Of a DNA stretch of 64,000 nucleotides, positions 35,505-43,644 are shown in pieces. Each line of letters starts with the position of its first letter. Position 1 is the stretch's first letter. The stretch spans positions 1,612,001 to 1,676,000 of the forward strand of contig NZ_CP065230.1 in NCBI RefSeq assembly GCF_015767635.1, read 5' to 3'. Made by a program: the position numbers and the translations under genes. The notes beneath the pieces are model-generated. The model saw only the letters and a program-made list of their open reading frames with translations, had not been told where the DNA came from and made no database searches. This stretch comes from Halomonas sp. A40-4 (GTDB taxonomy: Bacteria; Pseudomonadota; Gammaproteobacteria; Pseudomonadales; Halomonadaceae).

Positions 35505-38018
35505 ATGACCACAATCCTACAGGAAGTCATTGACCTCATCCCTGCAGCAATGCAGTGTACAAATGAACACCTCATCGAAACAGAGGTTAGAGAGTTTGAG
35601 TGGCTTAAGCCACATTGCGGATTTCCCGTAATAGCAAAGCTCGAGAACCAACAAATCACAGGGTCATTTAAATCTCGAGGAGCTCTATTTGCGGTAGCAG
35701 AGTCTAATAATGATACAGTTGTGGCAGCATCAGCAGGTAACCATGGCCTCGCTGTGGCTTGGGCGGGCAAAAAATTTGGAAAAAAAGTAGATATCGTATT
35801 GCCTCAAAATGCTAGTCCTCTTAAACGCGAGCGTATATTACGTTTAGGAGCGGGCGTCATTGAAAGCGGGGCAACCGTAGACGATGCGACTGAAAGTGCG
35901 ATGGATATATCTAGAACCACCGGCGCAGAATACGTGTCGCCTTATAACAACAAACATGTAATTGCCGGACAGGCAACTGTAATTATTGAACTGCTACAAG
36001 AAATCAATCTAACACATCTGATCATTCCAACTGGGGGAGGTGGGCTGCTTTGTGGAGCAATTGCCGCAAAGCATTTTCTAGACAAAGGGTCTTTACACTT
36101 AATTTCATGTGAGCCACAGGCATTTAATTCGTACAAGACAAGTAAAGAGAATAATGGTGCAGTCAAGCTAGGTAGAAGGCCCACGTTTGCCGATGGATTA
36201 GCTACAAACATTGAGCCAGGATCAATCACCCTTGAGATTCCTAATCAAGAGAAGAATCTTTCTTTTCTTGAAGTAAGTGAAGAAGAAATTGCATCTGGTT
36301 GTGCAGCAGTTTTCAACCGGGAATCATTACTGGCGGAGGGAGCGGCGGCAGCAGGCATAGCTGCATCTTTGAAAATCAAGGATGAAATTTTAAAGCAACC
36401 TGAATCTAAAGTGGGAACTTTGCTTTGTGGCGGGAACGTGCACCACACTACCTTCTGGCATATGGCTGCTTATCCATTCTCAGATATTACCTTATCTGAT
36501 CTTTCTGACACGCTTGGTAGGAAGGCGGAATTTGAGCCAGAAAGAAGGCAGAACATCTCTCTAAGTAATGTAGAGAAGACTGAGGACGGCTCGTTTTTAG
36601 GTTGCGGCGACAACACGCTCCCTAAGGCGTTTTTTGATCAAGTAGAACAATACACGAACACAACTGATAGGCTTCTTTCGGAGTTTGAGGGCTTCTGCAG
36701 TAGTGAAAATCTGCTTTTAGACCGCTATACATTAGATGCAGTGCAAGAAGTGAACGATCTAATAAAAAATAGGCTGCAAGAAGATCTGCCTGAAAGCACC
36801 ATGCTCAAAGAACAGCGCCTCCGGGCATTGACTCAACTTGCCACAGCTTCAAGGCTGGCGTTTGAGTGGAGGTCTCCAAGCTATGAGCAATCTGTATCGA
36901 TGTCGGCGTTTGACTTGGCTTCTCAAGGTTCCAGCGGTGTTAATTATGCCCGATATGATCAACCAGGTGTTCCAAACATCGAGAGTACTCTGTTAAATAC
37001 TTTAGGGGTCTCCCCGTCTACTCACGCCGTTCTTTTGACTAACTCAGGAATGGCTGCCTTCACTCTGGCCTTTGAAACGTCAAGGATTTTCAAAAACATA
37101 AAATCCGTACTCACTGCCCCCTATCTCTATTTTGAAAACGTGGAGATGATGCAATATTGGTTAGGTGGTGACAACATACATGTTTCAGATTCATACAACG
37201 CCGATGACATGACCAGTTTAAACATGAAGTTAAGGCCAGATGCAGTATTAGCTGATCCTCTTAGCAATCACCCTTTGCAGAGAATGGTCGATATTGATCA
37301 GCTTGCCTATTCCTTGTCTGAAGCTCCAAACCAGCCTACGTTAATAGTTGATGGAAGCATGCTACCCCTTGTTAGTGCTCAGGGGGTAGTAGAAGCCATG
37401 CCAGAGAGCGGCGTATATTTTGAAAGCTGTTCAAAATACATGCAATTTGGGTTAGATATAACTATGGCAGGAATGGTTCTTATCCCAAGGAAAATGGAGG
37501 CTGTAGCTCGTCGAGTTCGCAGAAACATGGGTCTAGGTCTTGACCGATACGGGGCTGAGTTATTCCCAAAATTCAAGCCCGAAATGCTAGAAAAACGTAT
37601 AAAATCGATGGAGACATCGGCTCTACTTGTAGCGAAAAAGCTCAAGGAGTTTCTCCCAGAAGATCATTTTATAACTACATTTCCTGGCCTGCCTGATCAT
37701 CTTGATCACACACTATCTCTGCGTTACGAGCGTTCGGGATCATGCGTGACACTTGCTCCTCTAAATCAGGAGTTAAACCGGGACCAATTAGACCCCATAG
37801 TAGATGCAGCTATTCGTGAAGCCCGCAGCCATCATGTCCCACTCGTCAAGGGTGTCTCATTCGGCTTCACAGCATCTAGGCTTTCTGCTGCATCTGCACT
37901 AGCTGAGTCGGCTCCTCCCTTTTTAAGGCTTGCGGTAGGGCCAACCTCAGAAACTGAAGCTGAGAGGCTGGCTGTTTCACTGTCGTCAGCTATTTTAAAA
38001 GTTACTTCACGGTGGTAA
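35505..38018 (+). CDS. Two-domain PLP enzyme: dehydratase-like plus cystathionine-synthase-like
   Basis: 837-residue fusion. Residues 1-320: fold type II PLP enzyme like threonine dehydratase/serine racemase, with Schiff-base Lys56 (GSFKSRGA), SAGNHG (76-81), GGGG loop (177-180) and CGGN (308-311). Linker 320-470. Residues 470-837: fold type I Cys/Met-metabolism PLP enzyme, with SGMAA (514-518), Asp616 and Lys644 in SCSKYM. Both catalytic lysines are present. Each half resembles a known class, but I do not recall a characterised protein with this order. A plausible scheme is beta-elimination by domain 1 feeding a gamma- or beta-replacement by domain 2. The gene follows the lux box and overlaps the next gene's region. 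Confidence 0.85.
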   Translation: MTTILQEVIDLIPAAMQCTNEHLIETEVREFEWLKPHCGFPVIAKLENQQITGSFKSRGALFAVAESNNDTVVAASAGNHGLAVAWAGKKFGKKVDIVLPQNASPLKRERILRLGAGVIESGATVDDATESAMDISRTTGAEYVSPYNNKHVIAGQATVIIELLQEINLTHLIIPTGGGGLLCGAIAAKHFLDKGSLHLISCEPQAFNSYKTSKENNGAVKLGRRPTFADGLATNIEPGSITLEIPNQEKNLSFLEVSEEEIASGCAAVFNRESLLAEGAAAAGIAASLKIKDEILKQPESKVGTLLCGGNVHHTTFWHMAAYPFSDITLSDLSDTLGRKAEFEPERRQNISLSNVEKTEDGSFLGCGDNTLPKAFFDQVEQYTNTTDRLLSEFEGFCSSENLLLDRYTLDAVQEVNDLIKNRLQEDLPESTMLKEQRLRALTQLATASRLAFEWRSPSYEQSVSMSAFDLASQGSSGVNYARYDQPGVPNIESTLLNTLGVSPSTHAVLLTNSGMAAFTLAFETSRIFKNIKSVLTAPYLYFENVEMMQYWLGGDNIHVSDSYNADDMTSLNMKLRPDAVLADPLSNHPLQRMVDIDQLAYSLSEAPNQPTLIVDGSMLPLVSAQGVVEAMPESGVYFESCSKYMQFGLDITMAGMVLIPRKMEAVARRVRRNMGLGLDRYGAELFPKFKPEMLEKRIKSMETSALLVAKKLKEFLPEDHFITTFPGLPDHLDHTLSLRYERSGSCVTLAPLNQELNRDQLDPIVDAAIREARSHHVPLVKGVSFGFTASRLSAASALAESAPPFLRLAVGPTSETEAERLAVSLSSAILKVTSRW

Positions 38019-38023
38019 GTTCT

Positions 38024-38518
38024 ATGAAGTATTTGCCGCTTGAGGTAAGAGCTACAAGCTTAGAAGAGCTTGGTTTGTTCTCTAAAGCTGAAGAGGATGT
38101 TGATACAAAAAAATGGATTGGTGATGACGCTTCTTTTGATTGGCATCTTTCCATGCATTACGATCCCAGAGTGCATCATCTGACATTAGCCAGAAACAAC
38201 CAGCCTATCGGGTACATGACGATTGTTCCCGTGACGGGCACTGAAGGGGAGTTTGAGCTCCTCAGAGGAATCACACTACCTGCCTATAGAGGGAGATACG
38301 GTGTTAGCTGGTTCTTATCATCGGTTAATTACGCATTCATGAGCCTTCATGCTGAAGTAGTTTGGTTAGACGTCTTCGAAACAAACCATAGGGCAATAAG
38401 AGTATATAGAGCCTCTGGCTTTAAGGAGGTTCATACCAAGCTTTTAAAGAGGGACGGTGATAAGCCTTTTAACCTGGTGGTCATGAAAATTACCAGAGAA
38501 CAATGGGAGACACCTTAA
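38024..38518 (+). CDS. GNAT acetyltransferase
   Basis: 164-residue GNAT-fold protein: LRGITLPAYRGRYGVSWFL (acetyl-CoA loop region, R/Q-x-x-G-x-G/A type variant), WLDVFETNHRAIRVYRASGFKEV. ATG 38024 with GGTGG 8 nt before is preferred over GTG 38012, which overlaps the PLP stop by 7 nt. Downstream it overlaps azlC by 16 nt (coupled). It may acetylate the product of the PLP enzyme, for biosynthesis or self-protection; this is inferred. Confidence 0.8.
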   Translation: MKYLPLEVRATSLEELGLFSKAEEDVDTKKWIGDDASFDWHLSMHYDPRVHHLTLARNNQPIGYMTIVPVTGTEGEFELLRGITLPAYRGRYGVSWFLSSVNYAFMSLHAEVVWLDVFETNHRAIRVYRASGFKEVHTKLLKRDGDKPFNLVVMKITREQWETP

Positions 38519-39201
38519 AATGCATATCCAGGCCCACTATGCTTAGCAAAAGTTTGATCGAAAAAGCCGCTTCTATGTTGGCCGCTATGGCGCTAATAGG
38601 CTTTTCATTTGGCTCTTTATCAGGCGGGCAAGGGCTGCCCGCCTGGGTGTTATCTTTACTTGCGCTTTTAGTTTTTTCCGGCGGAGCGGAATTGTTGGCT
38701 GTTACATTGTCACTTGCAGGCGCATCTCCTGTATTCGTGTTAATGAACTGCCTCCTCCTCAACCTTCGCTTTTTCCCATTAGGACTCTCCGTGGGGGAGA
38801 TATTTTCAAGCTCTAGTTTTGAAAAATTAGTTGCTAGTCATTTCGTGGTTGACGAGATTGTTGCGCTAACATTCACCCAAGACTCCATTCATATGAAAAG
38901 AAAGATATACTGGATCGCTTCTTTAACCCTGATTGTCGTATGGCCATCTTCCGTGTTCCTAGGGGCACACCTAAGCAGTGGGGGAGTCAATACAGAAGCT
39001 TTCGGTATCGATATTGTTCTCCCTGTGGCAATCCTGCTGCTCATCATTCCCGCAATTAAAACATTACGGATGATCTTTGCTGTTATGACATCTGTTCTGA
39101 CAACCACATTTGCTTATCTATTTTTACCCGCCGGAATTTCGATTCTGCTAGCCCCTTTAATTGTAGCTTTTTTCTTTGTCCCAAGAGGAGTAAGGAGTTG
39201 A
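38503..39201 (+). CDS. AzlC-like branched-chain amino-acid exporter, large subunit
   Basis: 232-residue membrane protein of the AzlC family: GFSFGSLSGGQGLPAW, VFSGGAELLAVTLSLAGAS, NLRFFPLGLSVG. AzlC and AzlD together export branched-chain or related amino acids. ATG 38539 is an alternative start; 38503 overlaps the GNAT gene by 16 nt. Overlaps azlD by 4 nt. Confidence 0.85.
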   Translation: MGDTLKCISRPTMLSKSLIEKAASMLAAMALIGFSFGSLSGGQGLPAWVLSLLALLVFSGGAELLAVTLSLAGASPVFVLMNCLLLNLRFFPLGLSVGEIFSSSSFEKLVASHFVVDEIVALTFTQDSIHMKRKIYWIASLTLIVVWPSSVFLGAHLSSGGVNTEAFGIDIVLPVAILLLIIPAIKTLRMIFAVMTSVLTTTFAYLFLPAGISILLAPLIVAFFFVPRGVRS

Positions 39202-39491
39202 CCTTCCCCACTATTATTGCTCTTGCTATCGGAACATACGCAATTAGAGCATCAGGTATATTCCTTAGAGGAAAAATATCCGTAAGTTGCAAAACAAATG
39301 AATACCTCAAAGCAAGCGCTCTTAGCATGCTTGGCTCATTTGCGGTTTTTTCTATTGTTCACCACGATAGTGGCTTCGATTTAGCAAAGGTCTTGGGGGC
39401 AGCAGTAGGAATAGCCTTAGGACTGCTCAAGTTCCCATTTTTTTTATCCATCATATCCGCGATGTTGCTCACTGCTGCACTCAGGTTGTAG
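39198..39491 (+). CDS. AzlD-like small exporter subunit
   Basis: 97-residue membrane protein with three or four hydrophobic segments (FPTIIALAIGTYAIRASG, ALSMLGSFAVFSIV), matching AzlD size and location after AzlC. It starts with TTG 39198, 7 nt after AGGAG, and overlaps azlC by 4 nt. Confidence 0.78.
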   Translation: MTFPTIIALAIGTYAIRASGIFLRGKISVSCKTNEYLKASALSMLGSFAVFSIVHHDSGFDLAKVLGAAVGIALGLLKFPFFLSIISAMLLTAALRL

Positions 39492-39560
39492 CAATTTAAA
39501 GAGGGCTGAGCCGCAAATTCTGAGTGCAACACCTGACCAAACCGGTAAAGTGTTGACCCC

Positions 39561-39894
39561 ATGTCATATTCTGAATTCTGCACTGAAGAACGTGCCGCGA
39601 TCCAGGTCAGCCTCGCGCAAGGCTTGAGTATCAGGAAGATAGCGATTCTGCTCGAACGGTCTCCGGCAACGATCAGTCTAGAGATACGTCGCAATGGTTC
39701 GTCCGATGGGAGGTATCGCGCGCCACACGCGCAACAGCACCGTCATGACCGCCGAGAAGGTTGTCGACCAAGGCGCAAACTGCTTCCTGGTTGCCCTAGG
39801 TTCTCCCTGATTCAGCACATGCTGCGTCGGCGTTTGTCTCCCGAATAGATCAGCGGCAAGCTCAAGCATATGAATATCCCTGATCTTCGAGACG
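39561..39894 (+). pseudogene. IS30 family transposase, 5' fragment
   Basis: The frame starts MSYSEFCTEERAAIQVSL with the IS30 N-terminal HTH (SIRKIAILLERSPATISLEIRRNG). After LSPE an in-frame TAG at 39846-39848 replaces the usual Q; reading on, ISGKLKHMNIPDLRDA is still recognisable, then the right direct repeat begins at 39895. The catalytic domain is lost. Confidence 0.85.
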
Positions 39895-40265
39895 CCAACA
39901 AAGCGGCGCGCTAGGCGGCTACCGCTGGGGCTTGGCGAAAAAGCAGATGGTGCAAGCCTGGGAGTTGGCAACGGTCAACAACGAATCGCTTTCTCCCATG
40001 GCCACGTCTTAATCAATTAACCCACTGGCATCATAAAACGGGAAAGGGCCGGGATAGGGGGCGATAAACCCTTGGTGCGTCACTATGCCGTTAGTTGCCG
40101 ACCACTGGTGCAGCAGGTAACCGGGGGGCTCAAGCTGAAAGTGGGCGGGGCCGTCTGGAGAGAGATCCAAACTCACCTGGTGGGAAACCCCGGGGCAGCT
40201 CATCGCCAAGGTGTTAGCAAAGCGGGCTTGAATGCTCCGGTGCAGATGCCCGCAGAGCAGGCGCT
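39895..40265. repeat. Right direct repeat of the QS island (~370 bp)
   Basis: Second copy of the 33431-33799 segment. It includes the last about 118 bases of an ada-like gene (to stop at 40012) with no 5' part, then the 3' part of the complete phosphodiesterase gene. In this copy the ada 3' tail reads GLAKKQ instead of GPTKKQ. Confidence 0.9.
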
Positions 40266-40862
40266 CGACCTGGGTATGTTTGCCAATGACGTCGGCTAGC
40301 GCGTCTGGTCGCTTCAGCGGCTGGCGATCCATATGGTCGATGCCACTGACAAACGGGTGGTGATGCACCATGACGAGAGTCGGTTTTCGGGCTTCTCTGT
40401 CAGGGTTGCATCCAGCCACTGCAGACTTTCATCGCTTAACTCCCCATGGGGTTTGCCCGGTACCGATGAGTCGAGTCCTACAATGCGTACCGGATAGTCA
40501 TCCACGACCCAGTGTAAATAGTCGCGGTGCTGAAACAGATAACGGTGCTCGGGAAAGGCGGCGCGTAGATGCTCGCGGTCATCATGATTGCCAGGGATCA
40601 AGTACACGGGCAGCATTAACTCAGCCAGAATCTGCTTAAAGGTGGCGTACTCGCTAGGGTGGCCAAAATCAACCAGGTCGCCGCTAATTAGCACCAGGTC
40701 GGGCCGCGGCGCTAGCTGATTGAGCGTGCTGATTGCTTGCCGCAGCGCATTGGCGGTATCTACCTGGCGGTAAGAGAGTTTCCCGCCCGCCTTGATATGC
40801 GGATCGCTAATCTGGGCGATAAGGCATGGCTGGGTATGAGGATCTTTCTGAATGTCAGCCAT
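40009..40862 (-). pseudogene. GpdQ-like phosphodiesterase, frameshifted
   Basis: A metallophosphoesterase of about 283 residues: ISDPHIKAGG, SGDLVDFG, GNHDD, HHHPF and GHLHRS metal motifs. It resembles the glycerophosphodiesterase GpdQ and the cAMP phosphodiesterase CpdA. Frames change at a run of four T on the plus strand (40384-40387); one added base would restore EKPE-KPTLVMVHHH. So it is a pseudogene or a sequencing error. Start overlaps the end of the ABC ATPase gene by 8 nt, so it belongs to that operon. A GpdQ-type enzyme hydrolysing the imported phosphodiester would fit. Confidence 0.85.
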
Positions 40863-41937
40863 TGGCCGCCTCCTTGGCATCAACCGGGGCAGTGGGCTTA
40901 TCCGGGTGAAAAACCACATGGGAAGGGAGTGCCAGGCCAATCGCGCTACCGTTTGGCCACTGCTGGCGGGAAGGTGCCTCAATCTGGAGTGGTGAGGCAT
41001 TGCCGGTATCGACCATCAGGCGCTGGCTCTGACCCAGGAAAATGCTTTGCACTACCGTGCCTTTTATATCGGCTTGGTCAAGGGGCACTACCTGAATATC
41101 TTCTGGTCGGCAGTAGACAGTGGATACTCCCTGCAAATGTGAGGCTCGGAGTTCACCGCCATGGACGGCCAATCCCCCATCGGCACGTGTGCTGATCACG
41201 TCCAGGCAGTTAACTGCACCAATAAAATCGGCCACAAAGGCATTGGCTGGCTGGTGGTAAATCTCTTGGGGCGTGCCTAATTGGGCAATGCGTCCGGCTT
41301 GCATTACCGCGATGCGGTCACCCAGAGCCATTGCCTCATTCTGGTCGTGGGTGACGTAGACTGCCGTGGTGCCCAATTCACGCAGCAGCTGGCCAATTTC
41401 GATGCGCAGGCGGTCGCGCAGTTTGGCATCAAGGGCTGCCAATGGCTCGACAAACAGCAGTACCTTGGGGCGCACGGCAATCGCACGGGCGAGGGCGACG
41501 CGCTGTTTTTGCCCGCCGGAGAGGGCGTCGATACGCCGATCACCAAAGCCTTGCAAGTCGACCATGCGCATCACTTCGTCAAGCCTTTGGGCAATCTCTG
41601 CCCGTGGCAAACGCTGTATTTTTAGCCCGTAGGCAATGTTGTCGGCAACGCTCATATTGGGAAACAGCGCATAGTTTTGAAACACCATTCCTACATCGCG
41701 CTGCTCAATCGGCAGGGCAGTGACATCGCGCTCGCCAAACAGTACTTGCCCACCTTTGTCGGGGCTTTCCAGGCCGCTGATAATACGCAAGGTGGTGGTT
41801 TTGCCGCAGCCGGAAGGGCCCAGCAGTACCAGGGTTTCGCCCGCGTTAACCTGTAAATCAAGCGGCTGTAGCGCAGTCGTGCCACCCGCAAAGGTGCGGC
41901 TGCACTGGTTTAGGGTAATGCTGACAGATGAACTCAT
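40855..41937 (-). CDS. ABC transporter ATPase (PotA/FbpC-type), altered Walker B
   Basis: 360-residue importer ATPase: Walker A GPSGCGKTT (40-48), Q-loop VFQNYALFP, signature LSGGQKQR, Walker B LLFVEPLAALD and a C-terminal TOBE-like region with VYCRPEDIQV. At residue 163 the Mg2+-coordinating Asp of Walker B is Val (codon GTC at 41449-41451, one base from GAC). The catalytic Glu164 is intact. This loss should impair ATP hydrolysis. With the frameshifted phosphodiesterase it suggests an inactive operon. Confidence 0.92.
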   Translation of the reverse strand: MSSSVSITLNQCSRTFAGGTTALQPLDLQVNAGETLVLLGPSGCGKTTTLRIISGLESPDKGGQVLFGERDVTALPIEQRDVGMVFQNYALFPNMSVADNIAYGLKIQRLPRAEIAQRLDEVMRMVDLQGFGDRRIDALSGGQKQRVALARAIAVRPKVLLFVEPLAALDAKLRDRLRIEIGQLLRELGTTAVYVTHDQNEAMALGDRIAVMQAGRIAQLGTPQEIYHQPANAFVADFIGAVNCLDVISTRADGGLAVHGGELRASHLQGVSTVYCRPEDIQVVPLDQADIKGTVVQSIFLGQSQRLMVDTGNASPLQIEAPSRQQWPNGSAIGLALPSHVVFHPDKPTAPVDAKEAANG

Positions 41938-41960
41938 AACGGATTCTCAAATAATAGAAC

Positions 41961-42749
41961 TTAGCGGCGCTGCTCGGTGAGTCGACCTGCCCACTGAATC
42001 GCTACCAGCAAGGGCACCACCATCACTAGAAATATCAGCGTGTAAGCCGAGCCCACTTCAAGGCGCATCGAGGCGTAGCTGTCGGCTAAGCCGACGGGCA
42101 GCGTTTTGGTCAAGGGGGTATGCAGCATCCAGGTGATGTTGAATTCGCCGATGGATAAGGTGACCACCATCAGCGCGCCCGCCAGAATGCCGCTCATGCA
42201 GTTGGGGATGATTACCCCGAAAAAGCGTTGCCGGAAGCTGGCGCCCAGGCTGGCGGCGGCCTCTTCCAGTTGGGGAAGCTTGGCGGTTTGCATCACGGAG
42301 AGCACCGCACGCACCATAAAGGGCAGGGTAAACAGCACATGGCCAACAAGAATAAACAGCCAACTGCCGCGAAATTCCCGATAGCTGCCGTAGGCGAGCA
42401 GCAGGGCAAGGGCGGTGGCGAGACCGGGGACGGCTACCGGTAGCAACAGCAGCTCTTCAATGGCATTGGCCCAGCGGCGGCGGCTGCGCAGTAGACCGTA
42501 GGCGGCGGGGATGCCGATCAGAGTAGTGATCAGTAAGCAGGCGAGCGCCAGTTTAATCGATAGCCAGATGGTGTCGGCGTAGAGGTGCCACACTTCATCG
42601 ACCCAGCGCAGAGTCAGCCCGCTTTCAAGGCCGACAAAGTAGTTCTCGGTCAGCCCCGCCATCACCGACATGGCCACGGGCACGATCATGAATAAGCACA
42701 CCAGTAGGGTGAAACTGAGTTGCAGAACAAAGCGTAGGCGCGATTTCAT
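41961..42749 (-). CDS. ABC transporter permease 2
   Basis: 262-residue inner-membrane permease with six hydrophobic segments and the EAA loop LEEAAASLGASFRQRFFGVIIP (in part). ATG 42749 follows GGGAG; the frame runs upstream into the other permease. Probably forms the channel with permease 1, family 1 type (Fe3+/spermidine/phosphonate-like). Confidence 0.88.
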   Translation of the reverse strand: MKSRLRFVLQLSFTLLVCLFMIVPVAMSVMAGLTENYFVGLESGLTLRWVDEVWHLYADTIWLSIKLALACLLITTLIGIPAAYGLLRSRRRWANAIEELLLLPVAVPGLATALALLLAYGSYREFRGSWLFILVGHVLFTLPFMVRAVLSVMQTAKLPQLEEAAASLGASFRQRFFGVIIPNCMSGILAGALMVVTLSIGEFNITWMLHTPLTKTLPVGLADSYASMRLEVGSAYTLIFLVMVVPLLVAIQWAGRLTEQRR

Positions 42750-43642
42750 ACGGAAGCTCCCAGATTGCCGCCTGCCAACCGACGGGCAAGGCTTAACGCC
42801 ATCCAAGTGATCACACCCAGCACCACTGAAAGCGCAGCCGCCATGGCGAAGTTGGCGTTGTTGGTGAATTCGCCGTAGATATTGAGTGGCAGGATGCTTA
42901 GCCGCGTGCCCAGGGTAAACGCCGTGCCAAAGGCGCCCATGCTGGTCGCAAAGCAGATGGCACCGGTTGAGAGCAGTGCAGGGGCAATGCCTGGAATAAT
43001 GACGTCTTTGGTGACCTGCCAGGTGTTAGCCCCTAACGAGCGGGCGGCTTCTTCAAGGCTTTGATCCAGGTTGTCGCAGGCGGCCATTACCGTGGTGATC
43101 ACACGAGGAATGGAGAAGTAGAGGTAGCCAATAAAGAGCCCGGCCAGCGAGTAGGCGAACATCCAGCGCTCGCCAAAGAGCCAAAGGCTGGTTTGCGCCA
43201 GGGCACCCTGGCGGCCGCCCAGCATAATGACCAGAAAGCCCACCACGACGCCTGGAAAGGCCAGCGGAAAGGTGAGGATAGCCACGAGTATGGACTTGCC
43301 AAAAAAACGCTGCCGGGCGAGAAAAAAACCGGCAACACCGGCGATGGCCACCGCTACCAGTGACACTGCCAGTGAGAGGCCAACGGTGGTCGCCAGACTA
43401 ATCAAGTACTGCCGATGGGTGAGAATGGTCAGATAAGCACTGATGCCACTGCTTGGGTCTGCTTCGGCACCCATCATGATCAGACGTGAAAAAGGCAGTA
43501 ACCAAAAGGCGCAGAAAATGACCAGCGCAGGCAGCAGGGCGAGCAGCACGATCAGGCGTTTACGCTGGGCTGGCCCTGCCATCGCAGGCGGTCGACTGAG
43601 ATAAGAAGCAGCCCCGGAAGGCTGCTTGGTTGCCACTGTCAT
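42746..43642 (-). CDS. ABC transporter permease 1
   Basis: 298-residue permease with six helices and EAA loop LEEAARSLGANTWQVTKDVIIP (in part). The end overlaps permease 2 by 4 nt. Component of the LacI-controlled importer. Confidence 0.88.
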   Translation of the reverse strand: MTVATKQPSGAASYLSRPPAMAGPAQRKRLIVLLALLPALVIFCAFWLLPFSRLIMMGAEADPSSGISAYLTILTHRQYLISLATTVGLSLAVSLVAVAIAGVAGFFLARQRFFGKSILVAILTFPLAFPGVVVGFLVIMLGGRQGALAQTSLWLFGERWMFAYSLAGLFIGYLYFSIPRVITTVMAACDNLDQSLEEAARSLGANTWQVTKDVIIPGIAPALLSTGAICFATSMGAFGTAFTLGTRLSILPLNIYGEFTNNANFAMAAALSVVLGVITWMALSLARRLAGGNLGASV

Positions 43643-43644
43643 GA

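Larger units (their letters stand above)
33800..39894. mobile_element. AT-rich genomic island with quorum-sensing cluster
   Basis: About 6.1 kb between the direct repeats. Codon use and base composition are clearly more AT-rich than flanking genes. Content: luxR, luxI, PLP fusion enzyme, GNAT, AzlC/AzlD exporter and a broken IS30 transposase at the right edge. The stretch 33800-34000 before luxR has no gene and looks like degraded sequence. No integrase is seen. How it entered is inferred: probably homologous exchange using the repeat. Confidence 0.75.

Noticed and set aside
40009..40862. Programmed frameshift in the phosphodiesterase
   Set aside because: No heptameric slip site or stimulatory structure seen; a one-base loss in a T4 run is simpler.
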